Below, in pieces: positions 43,090 to 51,650 of a stretch of 64,000 nt of DNA. The position numbers and the translations under genes were made by a program. How positions within the stretch are numbered: position 1 is the first letter of the stretch; every line of letters begins with the position of its first letter. The notes beneath the pieces are model-generated. The model was not told the origin of the DNA, searched no databases, and saw only the letters and a program-made list of their open reading frames with translations. Origin of the DNA: Betaproteobacteria bacterium (lineage in GTDB: Bacteria; Pseudomonadota; Gammaproteobacteria; Burkholderiales; Usitatibacteraceae). The stretch covers positions 186,001-250,000 of the forward strand of contig JAEUMY010000023.1 of NCBI GenBank assembly GCA_016791265.1. The letters run 5' to 3'.

Positions 43090-46000
43090 ATGTCACGCCC
43101 CCCCTCGCCTGTTGTCCCCAACGATGATCTCTTGTCCCGCTGCCTCCTCGCGGACCGGGAGAAGCTCGTCCGTCTGGCGGGCAAGCTGAAGGCGCTGCAG
43201 CGCGCCGGCAAGCCCTTTGACCAGACGCAGAAGGAGTTGGAAGACGCGCTGACGGCGGCGCAGAGCCGGCTCGACGCGCGCGCCGCGAAGCGGCCCACGC
43301 CCGCCTTCCCCGATGATCTGCCGATTGCGGAGAAGCGTGATGACATCGCCAAATTGATCCGCGAACATCCGGTGACCATCGTGTGCGGCGAAACGGGTTC
43401 AGGGAAAACGACGCAGCTACCCAAGATCTGTCTCGATCTCGGTTTGGGGACGCGCGGGCTCATCGGCTGCACCCAGCCACGCCGCATCGCCGCGCGCTCG
43501 CTGGCCTCTCGCCTTGCATTCGAGCTGAAGGCGCCGCAGGCCGTGGGCTTCAAGATCCGCTTCCAGGACCACACCCATCCCGATGCATGCGTGAAGGTGA
43601 TGACGGACGGCATCCTGCTCGCCGAGACGCATGGCGACCGCGATCTCCTGCAATACGACACGCTCATCATCGACGAGGCGCATGAACGCAGCCTCAACAT
43701 CGACTTCCTGCTGGGCTACATCAAGCGGTTGCTGCTTCGCAAGGACAACCCGCGGCCGGACCTCAAGGTCATCGTCACCTCCGCCACCATCGACCCGCAG
43801 CGCTTTGCGCGCCACTTCACGATCAACGGCAAGCCGGCGCCGGTCATCGAGGTGTCGGGCCGCACCTATCCGGTGGAGATTCGCTATCACCCCGAGTATC
43901 TGCAAAGCGAGGAGGGTGAGGCGCTGGATCTGGCCGATGGTGTGTTGAGAGCCGTCGATGAGTTGACCCATACGCACGAGTCGGGCGATGTGCTGGTGTT
44001 CCTCCCTGGCGAACGCGAAATCCGCGATTGCGCGGAAGCACTGCGCAAGCACCATCCCGATCACACCGAGGTGCTGCCGCTCTACGCACGCCTGTCTTCC
44101 GCCGAGCAGGATCGGATCTTCTCGACCGGTGGTCGCCGGCGCATCGTGCTGTCCACCAACGTGGCCGAAACATCGCTCACCGTGCCCGGCATTCGCTACG
44201 TGGTGGATTCGGGGCTGGCGCGTATCAACCGCTATTCACCGCGTTCCAAGATCAACCTGCTGCAGATCGAGAAGATTTCGCAAGCCTCGGCACGCCAGCG
44301 CGCAGGCCGATGCGGGCGCGTGGCGGCGGGCATCGCTATCCGCCTCTACAGCGAAGAAGACCACGACGACCGCGGGCCATTTACCACGCCGGAAATCCTG
44401 CGCACCTCGCTCGCCAGCGTGATCCTGCGCATGAAGGCGCTGGGCCTGGGCGATGTGAGCGAATTCCCGTTCCTCGAAGCACCCAGCCCGCGCATGATCG
44501 AGGACGGTTACCGGCTGCTGTTCGAATTGGGCACGGTGGATGCGGAGAAAAATCTGACGCGCCTGGGCCACGAACTCTCCAAGCTGCCGATCGATCCGCG
44601 CATCGGCCGCATGCTGCTGGCCGCCAAGGCGGCGGGCTGTCTCACCGAACTCCTCATCATCTGCTCCGCGCTGTCGGTGCAGGACCCGCGCGTCCGCCCG
44701 CACGACAAGCAGCAGGAGGCCACGCTGAAGCACGAGCAGTGGGCCGATCCGCAGTCCGACTTCCTCGCCTGGATCAAATTGTGGAACTGGTACGAGGAAC
44801 ATCTCAAACACAAAAAATCCAATCGCAAGTTCACCCAGGAAATCATCGCGAATTTCCTGTCGCCGCTCCGCATGCGCGAGTGGCGCGACATCCACGGCCA
44901 GTTGGCGGAGCTGATGCATGGCGAGGCATCCGCAGTCCAGCGGTCGACGCCTCCCCTCCCCACGCGTGGGGGAGGGGTCGGGGGAGAGGGGGCGAGGATC
45001 GGCGAAATCTCCGGCCCTCGCTACGACCTGATCCATCGCGCGTTGCTCACGGGTCTCCTGGCCAATGTCGGCACCAAGGCACCGGAGGGCGATCATTACC
45101 TTGGCGTGCGCGCCATCCAGTTCCGCCTGCCAGGCCAGTCAGCGCAGCATGCTTCGCAAAAGCGCACGCGCATGAAATGGATCATGGCCGGAGAGATCAC
45201 CGAGACCACGCGAATATTCGCAAGAACCGTTGCGCGCATCGAGCCGGAGTGGATCGAGGATCTCGGCGCGCATCTGGTGACGCGCACGCACTTCGACGCG
45301 CACTGGGATCGCAAGACGGCGCAGGTCGTGGCCTATGAGCAGGTGGCGCTCTACGGTCTCATCATCCAGCCGCGCAAACGCGTGCACTTCGGCAGCATCA
45401 ACCCGAAGGATTCGCGCGAGATCTTCATCCGCCAGGGACTGGTGACGGGCGAATTCGACACGCACGGCAAGTTCCTGACGGCCAACCGGAAGCTGGTGGC
45501 CGAGATTCAGGACCTGGAGCACAAGGCGCGGCGCCAGGATGTGCTGATCGATGACGATGCGATGTACGAGCTCTACGACGCCATCATTCCGGCAGACATC
45601 GTGAACGGTGCCGGCTTCGAGAAATGGCGCAAGGATGCGGAGAAGCAGAATCCGAACGTGCTGCTGTTCACGCGCGAGACGCTGATGCGCCGTGCGGCCA
45701 GCGAGATCACGGTGGAGCTTTTCCCCAAATCGCTCAAGCACCGGGCGGGTGTGTATCCGCTGAAGTATCGCTTTGAGCCGGGGCATGTGATGGATGGCGT
45801 CACCATTAGCCTGCCCGTGTCCGTGCTGAACCAGGTCGAGCCGCATCGCTTCGAGTGGCTGGTTCCGGGCATGCTGCGCGACAAGGTGGCGGCACTCATC
45901 AAGACGCTGCCTCAGCGTTTCCGCAGCCAGTTCGTGCCCATCCCGGACACGGTGAGCGCGTTCATGGAATGGCTGTGGCGGCACGATGGCATGCGCGATC

Positions 46001-47112
46001 TGTCGCGCGCCGAGCGGCCGCTGAATGACATGCTGGCGGGATTCCTGTCGCAGTACAAGCGCGCCACGGTGACGGCGGCGGACTTCGATCTCTCTCGCGT
46101 GCCGCCGCATCTCTTCGCGAATATTCGCATCATCGATGCCGACGGCGCGGAGCTGGCCATGGGGCGCGACTTCGCTGCGCTGAAGGAACAGTTCGCCGAT
46201 GCCTCCCGAACCATGTTCTCCACGCTCCACCGCAACACGCTGGAGCGCGATGGGGTGGTGCGCTGGGACTTCGGTGACTTGCCTGAGGAGATCAACTTCG
46301 AACGAAATGGCGTGCGCTACAACGGCTATCCCGCGCTGGTGGATGCGGGCAGCAATACGAATATTCGCATCCTGGATGACAAGGAAGAATCGCTGCGCGC
46401 GCATCGCGTCGGATTGGTCCGCCTGCTTCAGCTGGAACTGTCGGAACAGGGCCGCGTGATCCAGCGCGGGCTGAAACCCTTTGCCAATGCCGGCTACCAA
46501 TACTCACTTTTGAGCCAGCCGCCTGAACCGAACGCCATGGATTCCCTGAAGGCCGAGATCATGGCCGCCGCCGTGGCCGAGACCTTTCTCGCTGACGCGT
46601 TGCCGCGCGAACAGGCGGACTTTCACAAGCGACGCGACACGAAGAAATCCAACCTGGCCGTCAATGCCCAGCGCGTGATGACCCTCATGGACGAGTCCTT
46701 TCTGCTGCTCGCAAATATTCGCAAGCGCATGGATGACCGCTTCCTGAAGACCTGGGAGCACGTCGAGCCGGACATCCGCTCGCAGCTCGACCTGCTGTTC
46801 TGGAAGGGCTTCATTGCCGCCACGCCCTTCGCGCAGTTGAATCACTATCCTCGCTATCTCAAAGCCATTGAGCTTCGCCTCGACAAGATGAAGCAGGGCG
46901 CGATGGAGCGCGACATCGAGCGGCTGAGAGAGCTGAAACCCCTGTGGCAGAATCTGCTCAACATGAAGAACAAATTGTCGCCTGCCGCGCAGCAGTACCG
47001 CTGGATGATCGAGGAGCTGCGCGTGTCGCTCTTTGCGCAGGAACTGCGCACGCCGATGCCGGTGTCGGTGAAGCGGGTGGCGAAGGCTTGGGAAGACCTT
47101 AGGGGCAGTTGA
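43090..47112 (+). CDS. hrpA: ATP-dependent RNA helicase HrpA
   Basis: 1340 residues from ATG 43090 (another in-frame ATG lies at 43060). DEAH-box helicase: Walker A GETGSGKT at 100-107, DEAH at 195-198, SAT in TSATID, and QRAGRCGR of the second helicase domain, then HA2/OB and the long HrpA C-terminal region. It acts in mRNA and ribosome metabolism. Repeats are embedded: perfect palindromes at 45210-45221 (RIFA) and 46117-46128 (ANIR), one-mismatch copies at 46357-46368 and 46711-46722, and an in-frame GC-rich hairpin at 44950-44994. RIFA stands where E. coli HrpA, as I recall it, has RLWG, so no length change is needed. Confidence 0.95.
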   Translation: MSRPPSPVVPNDDLLSRCLLADREKLVRLAGKLKALQRAGKPFDQTQKELEDALTAAQSRLDARAAKRPTPAFPDDLPIAEKRDDIAKLIREHPVTIVCGETGSGKTTQLPKICLDLGLGTRGLIGCTQPRRIAARSLASRLAFELKAPQAVGFKIRFQDHTHPDACVKVMTDGILLAETHGDRDLLQYDTLIIDEAHERSLNIDFLLGYIKRLLLRKDNPRPDLKVIVTSATIDPQRFARHFTINGKPAPVIEVSGRTYPVEIRYHPEYLQSEEGEALDLADGVLRAVDELTHTHESGDVLVFLPGEREIRDCAEALRKHHPDHTEVLPLYARLSSAEQDRIFSTGGRRRIVLSTNVAETSLTVPGIRYVVDSGLARINRYSPRSKINLLQIEKISQASARQRAGRCGRVAAGIAIRLYSEEDHDDRGPFTTPEILRTSLASVILRMKALGLGDVSEFPFLEAPSPRMIEDGYRLLFELGTVDAEKNLTRLGHELSKLPIDPRIGRMLLAAKAAGCLTELLIICSALSVQDPRVRPHDKQQEATLKHEQWADPQSDFLAWIKLWNWYEEHLKHKKSNRKFTQEIIANFLSPLRMREWRDIHGQLAELMHGEASAVQRSTPPLPTRGGGVGGEGARIGEISGPRYDLIHRALLTGLLANVGTKAPEGDHYLGVRAIQFRLPGQSAQHASQKRTRMKWIMAGEITETTRIFARTVARIEPEWIEDLGAHLVTRTHFDAHWDRKTAQVVAYEQVALYGLIIQPRKRVHFGSINPKDSREIFIRQGLVTGEFDTHGKFLTANRKLVAEIQDLEHKARRQDVLIDDDAMYELYDAIIPADIVNGAGFEKWRKDAEKQNPNVLLFTRETLMRRAASEITVELFPKSLKHRAGVYPLKYRFEPGHVMDGVTISLPVSVLNQVEPHRFEWLVPGMLRDKVAALIKTLPQRFRSQFVPIPDTVSAFMEWLWRHDGMRDLSRAERPLNDMLAGFLSQYKRATVTAADFDLSRVPPHLFANIRIIDADGAELAMGRDFAALKEQFADASRTMFSTLHRNTLERDGVVRWDFGDLPEEINFERNGVRYNGYPALVDAGSNTNIRILDDKEESLRAHRVGLVRLLQLELSEQGRVIQRGLKPFANAGYQYSLLSQPPEPNAMDSLKAEIMAAAVAETFLADALPREQADFHKRRDTKKSNLAVNAQRVMTLMDESFLLLANIRKRMDDRFLKTWEHVEPDIRSQLDLLFWKGFIAATPFAQLNHYPRYLKAIELRLDKMKQGAMERDIERLRELKPLWQNLLNMKNKLSPAAQQYRWMIEELRVSLFAQELRTPMPVSVKRVAKAWEDLRGS
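44950..44994 (+). repeat. GC-rich hairpin repeat inserted in frame in hrpA
   Basis: CCCCTCCCC...GGGGGAGGGG around ACGCGT, followed by more G-rich sequence, encoding TPPLPTRGGGVGGEGAR. It sits in the variable linker just before the conserved IHRALLTGLL motif. The same kind of element is found at 3042-3080. Fifteen codons are added without breaking the frame. Confidence 0.65.
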
Positions 47113-47133
47113 GATGATTGACACGCGAGCCAA

Positions 47134-47505
47134 ATGAGCAAGAGCAAATTCCTCCTGTTGGCTTTTCTCGCCATGATTCCGCTTCGCGTCCATGCGGAGG
47201 TCATGGACAAGGAACTCTCCTTTGGATTCCTGATTGGTTACTGGGTTTGCTCATCAGTGGTTGTGTTGCTGCTTACCAAGTGGAAACCCTGGGCAGGGGT
47301 GACTGCGCTGTGTCTGCTCGCGATTGTGTTCGTTGCGCAGCTAGTGGAAATTGCAGACCCTTCCATTCGGGAGGCGATGATTGCCGAGGCAGGTATTGCC
47401 TACGTTGCATGTTCAGTACTGTTTCCTGTCTTGCTTGCAGCGATGATTCCGGCCGGATTGACCTGGCACCGACACTCTTCAAGGCGGCGCAACTGCGATG
47501 CCTGA
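47134..47505 (+). CDS. Small hypothetical membrane protein, lower GC
   Basis: 123 residues. A signal-like N-terminus (FLLLAFLAMIPLRVHA) and two or three further hydrophobic segments (FLIGYWVCSSVVVLLL, GVTALCLLAIVFVAQLV, and VACSVLFPVLLAAMIPAGL). No domain recognised. Its GC content looks clearly lower than that of its neighbours, and codon use is less biased, which suggests recent acquisition. It starts 21 bp after hrpA and ends 42 bp before the aminotransferase gene. Confidence 0.6.
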   Translation: MSKSKFLLLAFLAMIPLRVHAEVMDKELSFGFLIGYWVCSSVVVLLLTKWKPWAGVTALCLLAIVFVAQLVEIADPSIREAMIAEAGIAYVACSVLFPVLLAAMIPAGLTWHRHSSRRRNCDA

Positions 47506-47547
47506 ATTCGGCGGCGCTACTTGTGGCCACTCTAACTTGACCTCCAG

Positions 47548-48717
47548 ATGACAACCCATCGCCTCAGTCAGCGCATGTCTCACATCTCCCCCTTCGAGGT
47601 GATGGAGATCCAGACCCTCGCCCGCCAGCTGGAAGCCGAGGGCAAGGACGTGATTCACATGGAAATCGGCGAGCCCGATTTCCGCACGCCTGAACCCATC
47701 GTCGAAGCCGCCATCCAGGCGCTGCGCGACGAGCCCATGCTCTACACATCCGCACTGGGCATGAAGCCGCTGCGTGAAGCCATCGCCGGGTTCTATGAGA
47801 CCAAGTACGGCGTGAAGGTGGATGCCTCGCGCATTGTCGTGACCGCCGGTTCCAGTGCAGCACTGTTGCTCACGTTCGCGGTATTGCTGAATGCCGGCGA
47901 TGAAGTGCTGATGGCCGACCCTGGCTACCCCTGCAATCGCCATTTCGTGCGCGCCGTCGACGGGGTGCCGGTCGGCATCCCGGTGGGGCCGGATACGGAT
48001 TACCAACTCGCGGCCAAGCATATCTCGCCGCATTGGCGCGAGCGCACGGCCGCGGCACTGGTGGCCTCGCCCGCCAATCCGACGGGCACCATTGTGTCGC
48101 CCGCGGAGCTTGCGAATATTCGCAACGAGGTCACGCGACTTGGCGGCACGCTGGTGGTGGATGAAATCTATCAGGGCCTGACCTATGGCGTGGAGCCCTC
48201 CACGGCGCTGACGCTGGGTGATGACGTGTTTGTCATCAACAGCTTCTCCAAGTATTTCCAGATGACGGGTTGGCGTCTGGGCTGGCTGGTCGTACCGCCG
48301 GCCTATGTGCGCACCATCGAGACGCTGGCGCAGAACCTCTTTATCTCCGCCTCGGCGCCAGCACAGTTCGCGGCGCTCGCGGCCTTCAAGCCGGAGACGA
48401 TTGCGATCCTCGAAGCGCGCCGTGCCGAACTGCATGCTCGCCGCGACTTCCTCATCCCGGCCTTGCGGACGCTCGGCTTCGGCGTGCCGGTGGTGCCGCA
48501 GGGGGCGTTCTACATCTACACGGATTCCAGCGCGCTGGGCCCGAGCAGCTACGACCTCTCGCGCCGCATCATGAACGAGGCGAATGTTGCGGTCACGCCC
48601 GGCAATGATTTCGGCAGCAACGAACCGCAGAAGCACATCCGCATTGCCTACACCCGCCCCATCGCCCGGTTGGAAGAGGCGATGGCGCGCATCGATAGGC
48701 TGGGGTTGCGCGCATGA
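47548..48717 (+). CDS. Pyridoxal-phosphate-dependent aminotransferase, class I/II
   Basis: 389 residues. GEPDF near the N-terminus, the N-x-P motif in SPANPTGT (about 174-181), DEIYQGL and the PLP-lysine motif NSFSKYFQMTGWRLGW with Lys235 define a fold type I aspartate-aminotransferase-like enzyme. The amino donor is unknown. ATG 47569 is an alternative start. The palindrome at 48112-48123 encodes ANIR in the helix after the NPTG motif. Its end overlaps the DUF2214 gene by 4 bp. Confidence 0.9.
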   Translation: MTTHRLSQRMSHISPFEVMEIQTLARQLEAEGKDVIHMEIGEPDFRTPEPIVEAAIQALRDEPMLYTSALGMKPLREAIAGFYETKYGVKVDASRIVVTAGSSAALLLTFAVLLNAGDEVLMADPGYPCNRHFVRAVDGVPVGIPVGPDTDYQLAAKHISPHWRERTAAALVASPANPTGTIVSPAELANIRNEVTRLGGTLVVDEIYQGLTYGVEPSTALTLGDDVFVINSFSKYFQMTGWRLGWLVVPPAYVRTIETLAQNLFISASAPAQFAALAAFKPETIAILEARRAELHARRDFLIPALRTLGFGVPVVPQGAFYIYTDSSALGPSSYDLSRRIMNEANVAVTPGNDFGSNEPQKHIRIAYTRPIARLEEAMARIDRLGLRA

Positions 48718-49166
48718 TGCTGGACGCGCTGCTGGCGTATCTCCACTTCATCGCCATTTTTCTGCTCTTCGCATTCCTCACGGCGGAGATCATGCTGCTG
48801 CGCGGCGAGGTGGATGCGCGCGTGGCGATACTGCTGGCGCGTTGCGACGCTTGGTATGGCGGCGCTGCCGTCGCGGTGCTGATCACGGGGCTATTGCGAA
48901 TATTCGCAGGGGCGAAAGGCGCCGCGTTCTATGCCGGCAACCCGGTGTTCTGGGTGAAGACGGGGTTATTTGTTGTCGTGGCGTTGTTGTCCATCAAACC
49001 CACGCTGACCCTCATCCGCTGGGCACGCCAGGCGAGGGCTGACGCCAGTTTCCAGCCTCCGCCGGCAGCGCAGAGAGCTTTGCGCAGAACCAAAATGATT
49101 GAAGTGCATCTCGCGGCGTTCATTCCGCTCGCTGCGGTGTTCATGGCGCGGGGGATGGGGCACTGA
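48714..49166 (+). CDS. DUF2214 family membrane protein
   Basis: 150 residues with four hydrophobic helices. LLAYLHFIAIFLLFAFLTAEIMLLRG and GLLRIFAGAKGAAFYAGNPVFWVKTGLF match the DUF2214 pattern; the function of this family is unknown. The palindrome at 48896-48907 encodes RIFA within the conserved loop. It is coupled to the aminotransferase gene by ATGA and converges on the doxX gene. Confidence 0.85.
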   Translation: MMLDALLAYLHFIAIFLLFAFLTAEIMLLRGEVDARVAILLARCDAWYGGAAVAVLITGLLRIFAGAKGAAFYAGNPVFWVKTGLFVVVALLSIKPTLTLIRWARQARADASFQPPPAAQRALRRTKMIEVHLAAFIPLAAVFMARGMGH

Positions 49167-49193
49167 GGGCGGCGACTGGTTAGCCACCGCCCT
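49166..49193. terminator. Bidirectional hairpin between convergent genes
   Basis: AGGGCGG (49166-49172) and CCGCCCT (49187-49193) form a 7-bp stem with further internal pairing, in the 37-bp gap between the DUF2214 and DoxX genes. T-tracts are poor on both strands. Confidence 0.4.
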
Positions 49194-49203
49194 GTTGGTG
49201 GGT

Positions 49204-49644
49204 TCAGGCGTGGACGTGTCCCTGACGTCTCGCCGCGATGTGCAGGTCCGCGTCACCCCTGAGCGCCCAGGCGCCCGCGCCCAGCAGCGCCTGCGCTGCC
49301 GCGGCGAACGTGAGGAACAGCGGATACTCCCAGCCGCCACCCTTGTTGGTGAACAGCCAGCCCGCATCCCAGTGTGCCCAAGTCGCACCGAGCAGCACGG
49401 GAACCAATACTGCTGCAACAATGCGCGTCTGCCAGCCAAGGATGAGCAGGACACCGCCCACCGCCTCGGCCGCGAACACGATGTAGGCGAGAGGCCCCGG
49501 CAGTCCGATGGACTGGAAGAATTGCGCCGTGCCCGGCAAGGTGAACACCACGGCTTTCAGATACACGCTGTGGGCAAGGAACATGACGCCGAGGCTCACG
49601 CGCAGCACGAGCGCGCCGTAGTCAGGCAGTGAACGGTTGTCCAT
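49204..49644 (-). CDS. DoxX family membrane protein
   Basis: 146 residues, four transmembrane helices. ALVLRVSLGVMFLAHSVYLK, GLPGPLAYIVFAAEAVGGVLLILG and TNKGGGWEYPLFLTFAAAAQALLG match DoxX/DoxD-type proteins, often linked to thiosulfate or redox metabolism. It lies 11 bp downstream of the rhodanese gene in a two-gene operon divergent from a LysR gene, consistent with a sulfur-related role (inference). Confidence 0.85.
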   Translation of the reverse strand: MDNRSLPDYGALVLRVSLGVMFLAHSVYLKAVVFTLPGTAQFFQSIGLPGPLAYIVFAAEAVGGVLLILGWQTRIVAAVLVPVLLGATWAHWDAGWLFTNKGGGWEYPLFLTFAAAAQALLGAGAWALRGDADLHIAARRQGHVHA

Positions 49645-49655
49645 TTTTATCCGCC

Positions 49656-50039
49656 TTAGGCCGCCTGCAGCAGCGCTTCAACGGGCTGGCTGAACGCTTC
49701 CCAAGTGGCGAAGCCGCCTTCCATCTCGATGACCGGGTAGCCCTGCTTCACCAGGAGTTCGGCGGCTTCGCCGGCCAGGTGGCATTGCTGGTTGTAGCAG
49801 TAGAGGACGTTGAGTTTGTCCTTCGACAGGCCAGCCGCGTCGGCGCCTTTTTCCCAGCGCCCCTTGGGCAGATTCACCGCGCCCGGCACGTGTGCCTTGC
49901 GGAAGTCGGACGGCAGGCGCACGTCGACGATGACGATGTCTGCCTTGTGGTCGATCATGCCCAGCAGTTCATGCGGGCCGGTGGTGTAGGCGTTTCTGGC
50001 GGTGAAGTGTTCCTGCGCTTTGATGAAGTCGTAGTTCAT
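49656..50039 (-). CDS. Rhodanese-like sulfurtransferase domain protein
   Basis: 127 residues from ATG 50039, chosen over ATG 50045 because AGGAG lies 7 nt upstream of the former. A single rhodanese domain: IVIVDVRLPSDFRKAHVPGAVNLP and the active-site Cys81 in YCYNQQCHLAGEAA. The active loop is unusual: Cys86 stands where the common C-x4-R loop has Arg, giving two cysteines. It probably transfers sulfane sulfur; the DoxX gene is downstream. Divergent from a LysR gene. Confidence 0.85.
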   Translation of the reverse strand: MNYDFIKAQEHFTARNAYTTGPHELLGMIDHKADIVIVDVRLPSDFRKAHVPGAVNLPKGRWEKGADAAGLSKDKLNVLYCYNQQCHLAGEAAELLVKQGYPVIEMEGGFATWEAFSQPVEALLQAA

Positions 50040-50174
50040 GGTCATGCTCCTTTGAATGAGGGAAGAATCGGCTTTGGATGTTTGGTCGCCGTGTGAGCAT
50101 GGTGGGGATGGGGCGCCCTTGGATAAACGGGGTCGCTGGCATATGATTGTTCACGAAAACAAACCAATCCCGTC

Positions 50175-51089
50175 ATGGACAATCTGACCGATGTGGCCGT
50201 CTTCGTGCGTGTGGTGGAGCGCGGCAGCTTCACCCGCGCCGCCGACGAGCTGGAGCTTTCGCGTGCAGTGGTGAGCAAGTACCTCACCCGGCTGGAGGAG
50301 CGTCTGGGCGTGCGCCTGTTGAACCGCACCACGCGCAGGCTCTCGCTCACCGAGGCGGGTGCAGAGCTCTTCGCGGCCAGCCAGGGTGCCCTGGAGCGCA
50401 TCGCCGAAGCTGAAGGCGCGATCACGCGGCTGCAGCGCGAGCCGCGCGGAACACTGAAGATCAACGCGCCGATGTCCTTCGGCATTCTCGAGCTGGCACC
50501 CGCGCTGCCCGAATTCCTGCGCCGTCACCCCGACATCCAGGTGGATCTGCGCATGGATGATCGCCAGGTCGACCTGGTGGAGGAAGGCTTTGACGTGGGT
50601 GTCCGCATCACCCAGCGCATGGCGCCGAGCTCGCTGGTCGCGCGCCGTCTCGCCACCTGCCGCCAGTGGGTGTGCGCCGCGCCGTCCTATCTGGCCGAGC
50701 ATGGGACGCCGGAGACGCCCGAGGATTTGTCAGCGCACAACTGCATCCTGTATCAGTACGCGTCAGCGGCCAATGTCTGGCGCTTTCGTGCGCCGGGCGG
50801 GCGCGACATCGCCGTGGCGGTCACCGGCAACCTGCGCGCGAACAACGGCATCGCCGAGCGCGAGGCTGCGGTGGGCGGCGTGGGCATCCTGCTCACGCCA
50901 TCGTTCTATGTGGGCGAGGAATTACGTAGCGGACGGCTGGTGCGCCTGCTCAGCGAATATTCGCTGCCCGAGCTGGGAATCCACGCCGTGTATCCCAAGC
51001 GCAGCCATGTGCCACCCAAGGTGCGAGTGTTCGTCGAGTTTCTGGCCCGACGGTTCGGCGGCCGACCAGCTTGGGAGCGTGGCCTTTGA
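50175..51089 (+). CDS. LysR family transcriptional regulator
   Basis: 304 residues. Helix-turn-helix near residues 16-45 (RGSFTRAADELELSRAVVSKYLTRLEERLG region) and a CrgA-type effector domain (RGTLKINAPMSFG and ending with YPKRSHVPPKVRVFVEFLARRF). It is divergent from the rhodanese-doxX operon across 135 bp and is its probable regulator. The palindrome at 50953-50964 encodes SEYS in the final variable strand. Confidence 0.9.
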   Translation: MDNLTDVAVFVRVVERGSFTRAADELELSRAVVSKYLTRLEERLGVRLLNRTTRRLSLTEAGAELFAASQGALERIAEAEGAITRLQREPRGTLKINAPMSFGILELAPALPEFLRRHPDIQVDLRMDDRQVDLVEEGFDVGVRITQRMAPSSLVARRLATCRQWVCAAPSYLAEHGTPETPEDLSAHNCILYQYASAANVWRFRAPGGRDIAVAVTGNLRANNGIAEREAAVGGVGILLTPSFYVGEELRSGRLVRLLSEYSLPELGIHAVYPKRSHVPPKVRVFVEFLARRFGGRPAWERGL

Positions 51090-51116
51090 GGTCAGCAGGT
51101 ACTGAGAAGAAGGTCC

Positions 51117-51629
51117 TCAGAGCTTCCAGGTCTTGACCACCTGATACACCGAACCTTCTGGCTTGGTGTCGGAATGCACCAGACACAGCGTGCGCGCGGA
51201 CCAGAGGATGAGGTCGATGGGCCGATCGTTTACGTCTTTGGTGACCTTGCGCGCGATGGTGATGTGGGGCACGAAGCGGCGCTGCTCGACATCGAACCCG
51301 GCGTTCTCCAGCTCCATGTACAGCTGGGCCTGGATGTCGTACAGCGCCGAGGGCACGTGGCTTGTGCCCACCCACGCCACGCCCGGCTCGGCGAAGGCGG
51401 ACAAGCGATCCAGACCCATGCTGAAGGGCTTCCTGCTGATGCGGTCGACCACGGCAGCGAGGCGCGCCAGCTTGTCCTCCGCCACGTTGCCAACGAAGAT
51501 CAGCGTCATGTGCAGCGAGTCCGGCTTGACCGGCTTGCCACCCGCCTGCTTCGCGATCTCTTCCGCATGCACGGCGAGCCGCTCGCGTACCGATGCGTCG
51601 GGCCAGAGGGCGAAGAAGGCGCGGGCCAT
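51117..51629 (-). CDS. thpR: RNA 2',3'-cyclic phosphodiesterase
   Basis: 170 residues. The two HxT/S motifs of the 2H phosphoesterase family are present: H40-M-T42-L and H122-I-T124-I. Length, the RAFFALWPD start and AFAEPGVAWVG match ThpR (formerly 2'-5' RNA ligase LigT). It is downstream of the S9 peptidase gene by 21 bp; a palindrome fills 12 of those bases at ribosome-binding-site distance, so it has no normal Shine-Dalgarno sequence. Confidence 0.9.
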   Translation of the reverse strand: MARAFFALWPDASVRERLAVHAEEIAKQAGGKPVKPDSLHMTLIFVGNVAEDKLARLAAVVDRISRKPFSMGLDRLSAFAEPGVAWVGTSHVPSALYDIQAQLYMELENAGFDVEQRRFVPHITIARKVTKDVNDRPIDLILWSARTLCLVHSDTKPEGSVYQVVKTWKL

Positions 51630-51636
51630 GATCGTT

Positions 51637-51648
51637 GCGAATATTCGC
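51637..51648. repeat. Palindrome copy in the 21-bp gap before thpR
   Basis: Perfect GCGAATATTCGC, 7 nt upstream of the thpR ATG on the minus strand, and 3 bp from the S9 peptidase stop. Confidence 0.95.
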
Positions 51649-51650
51649 GG

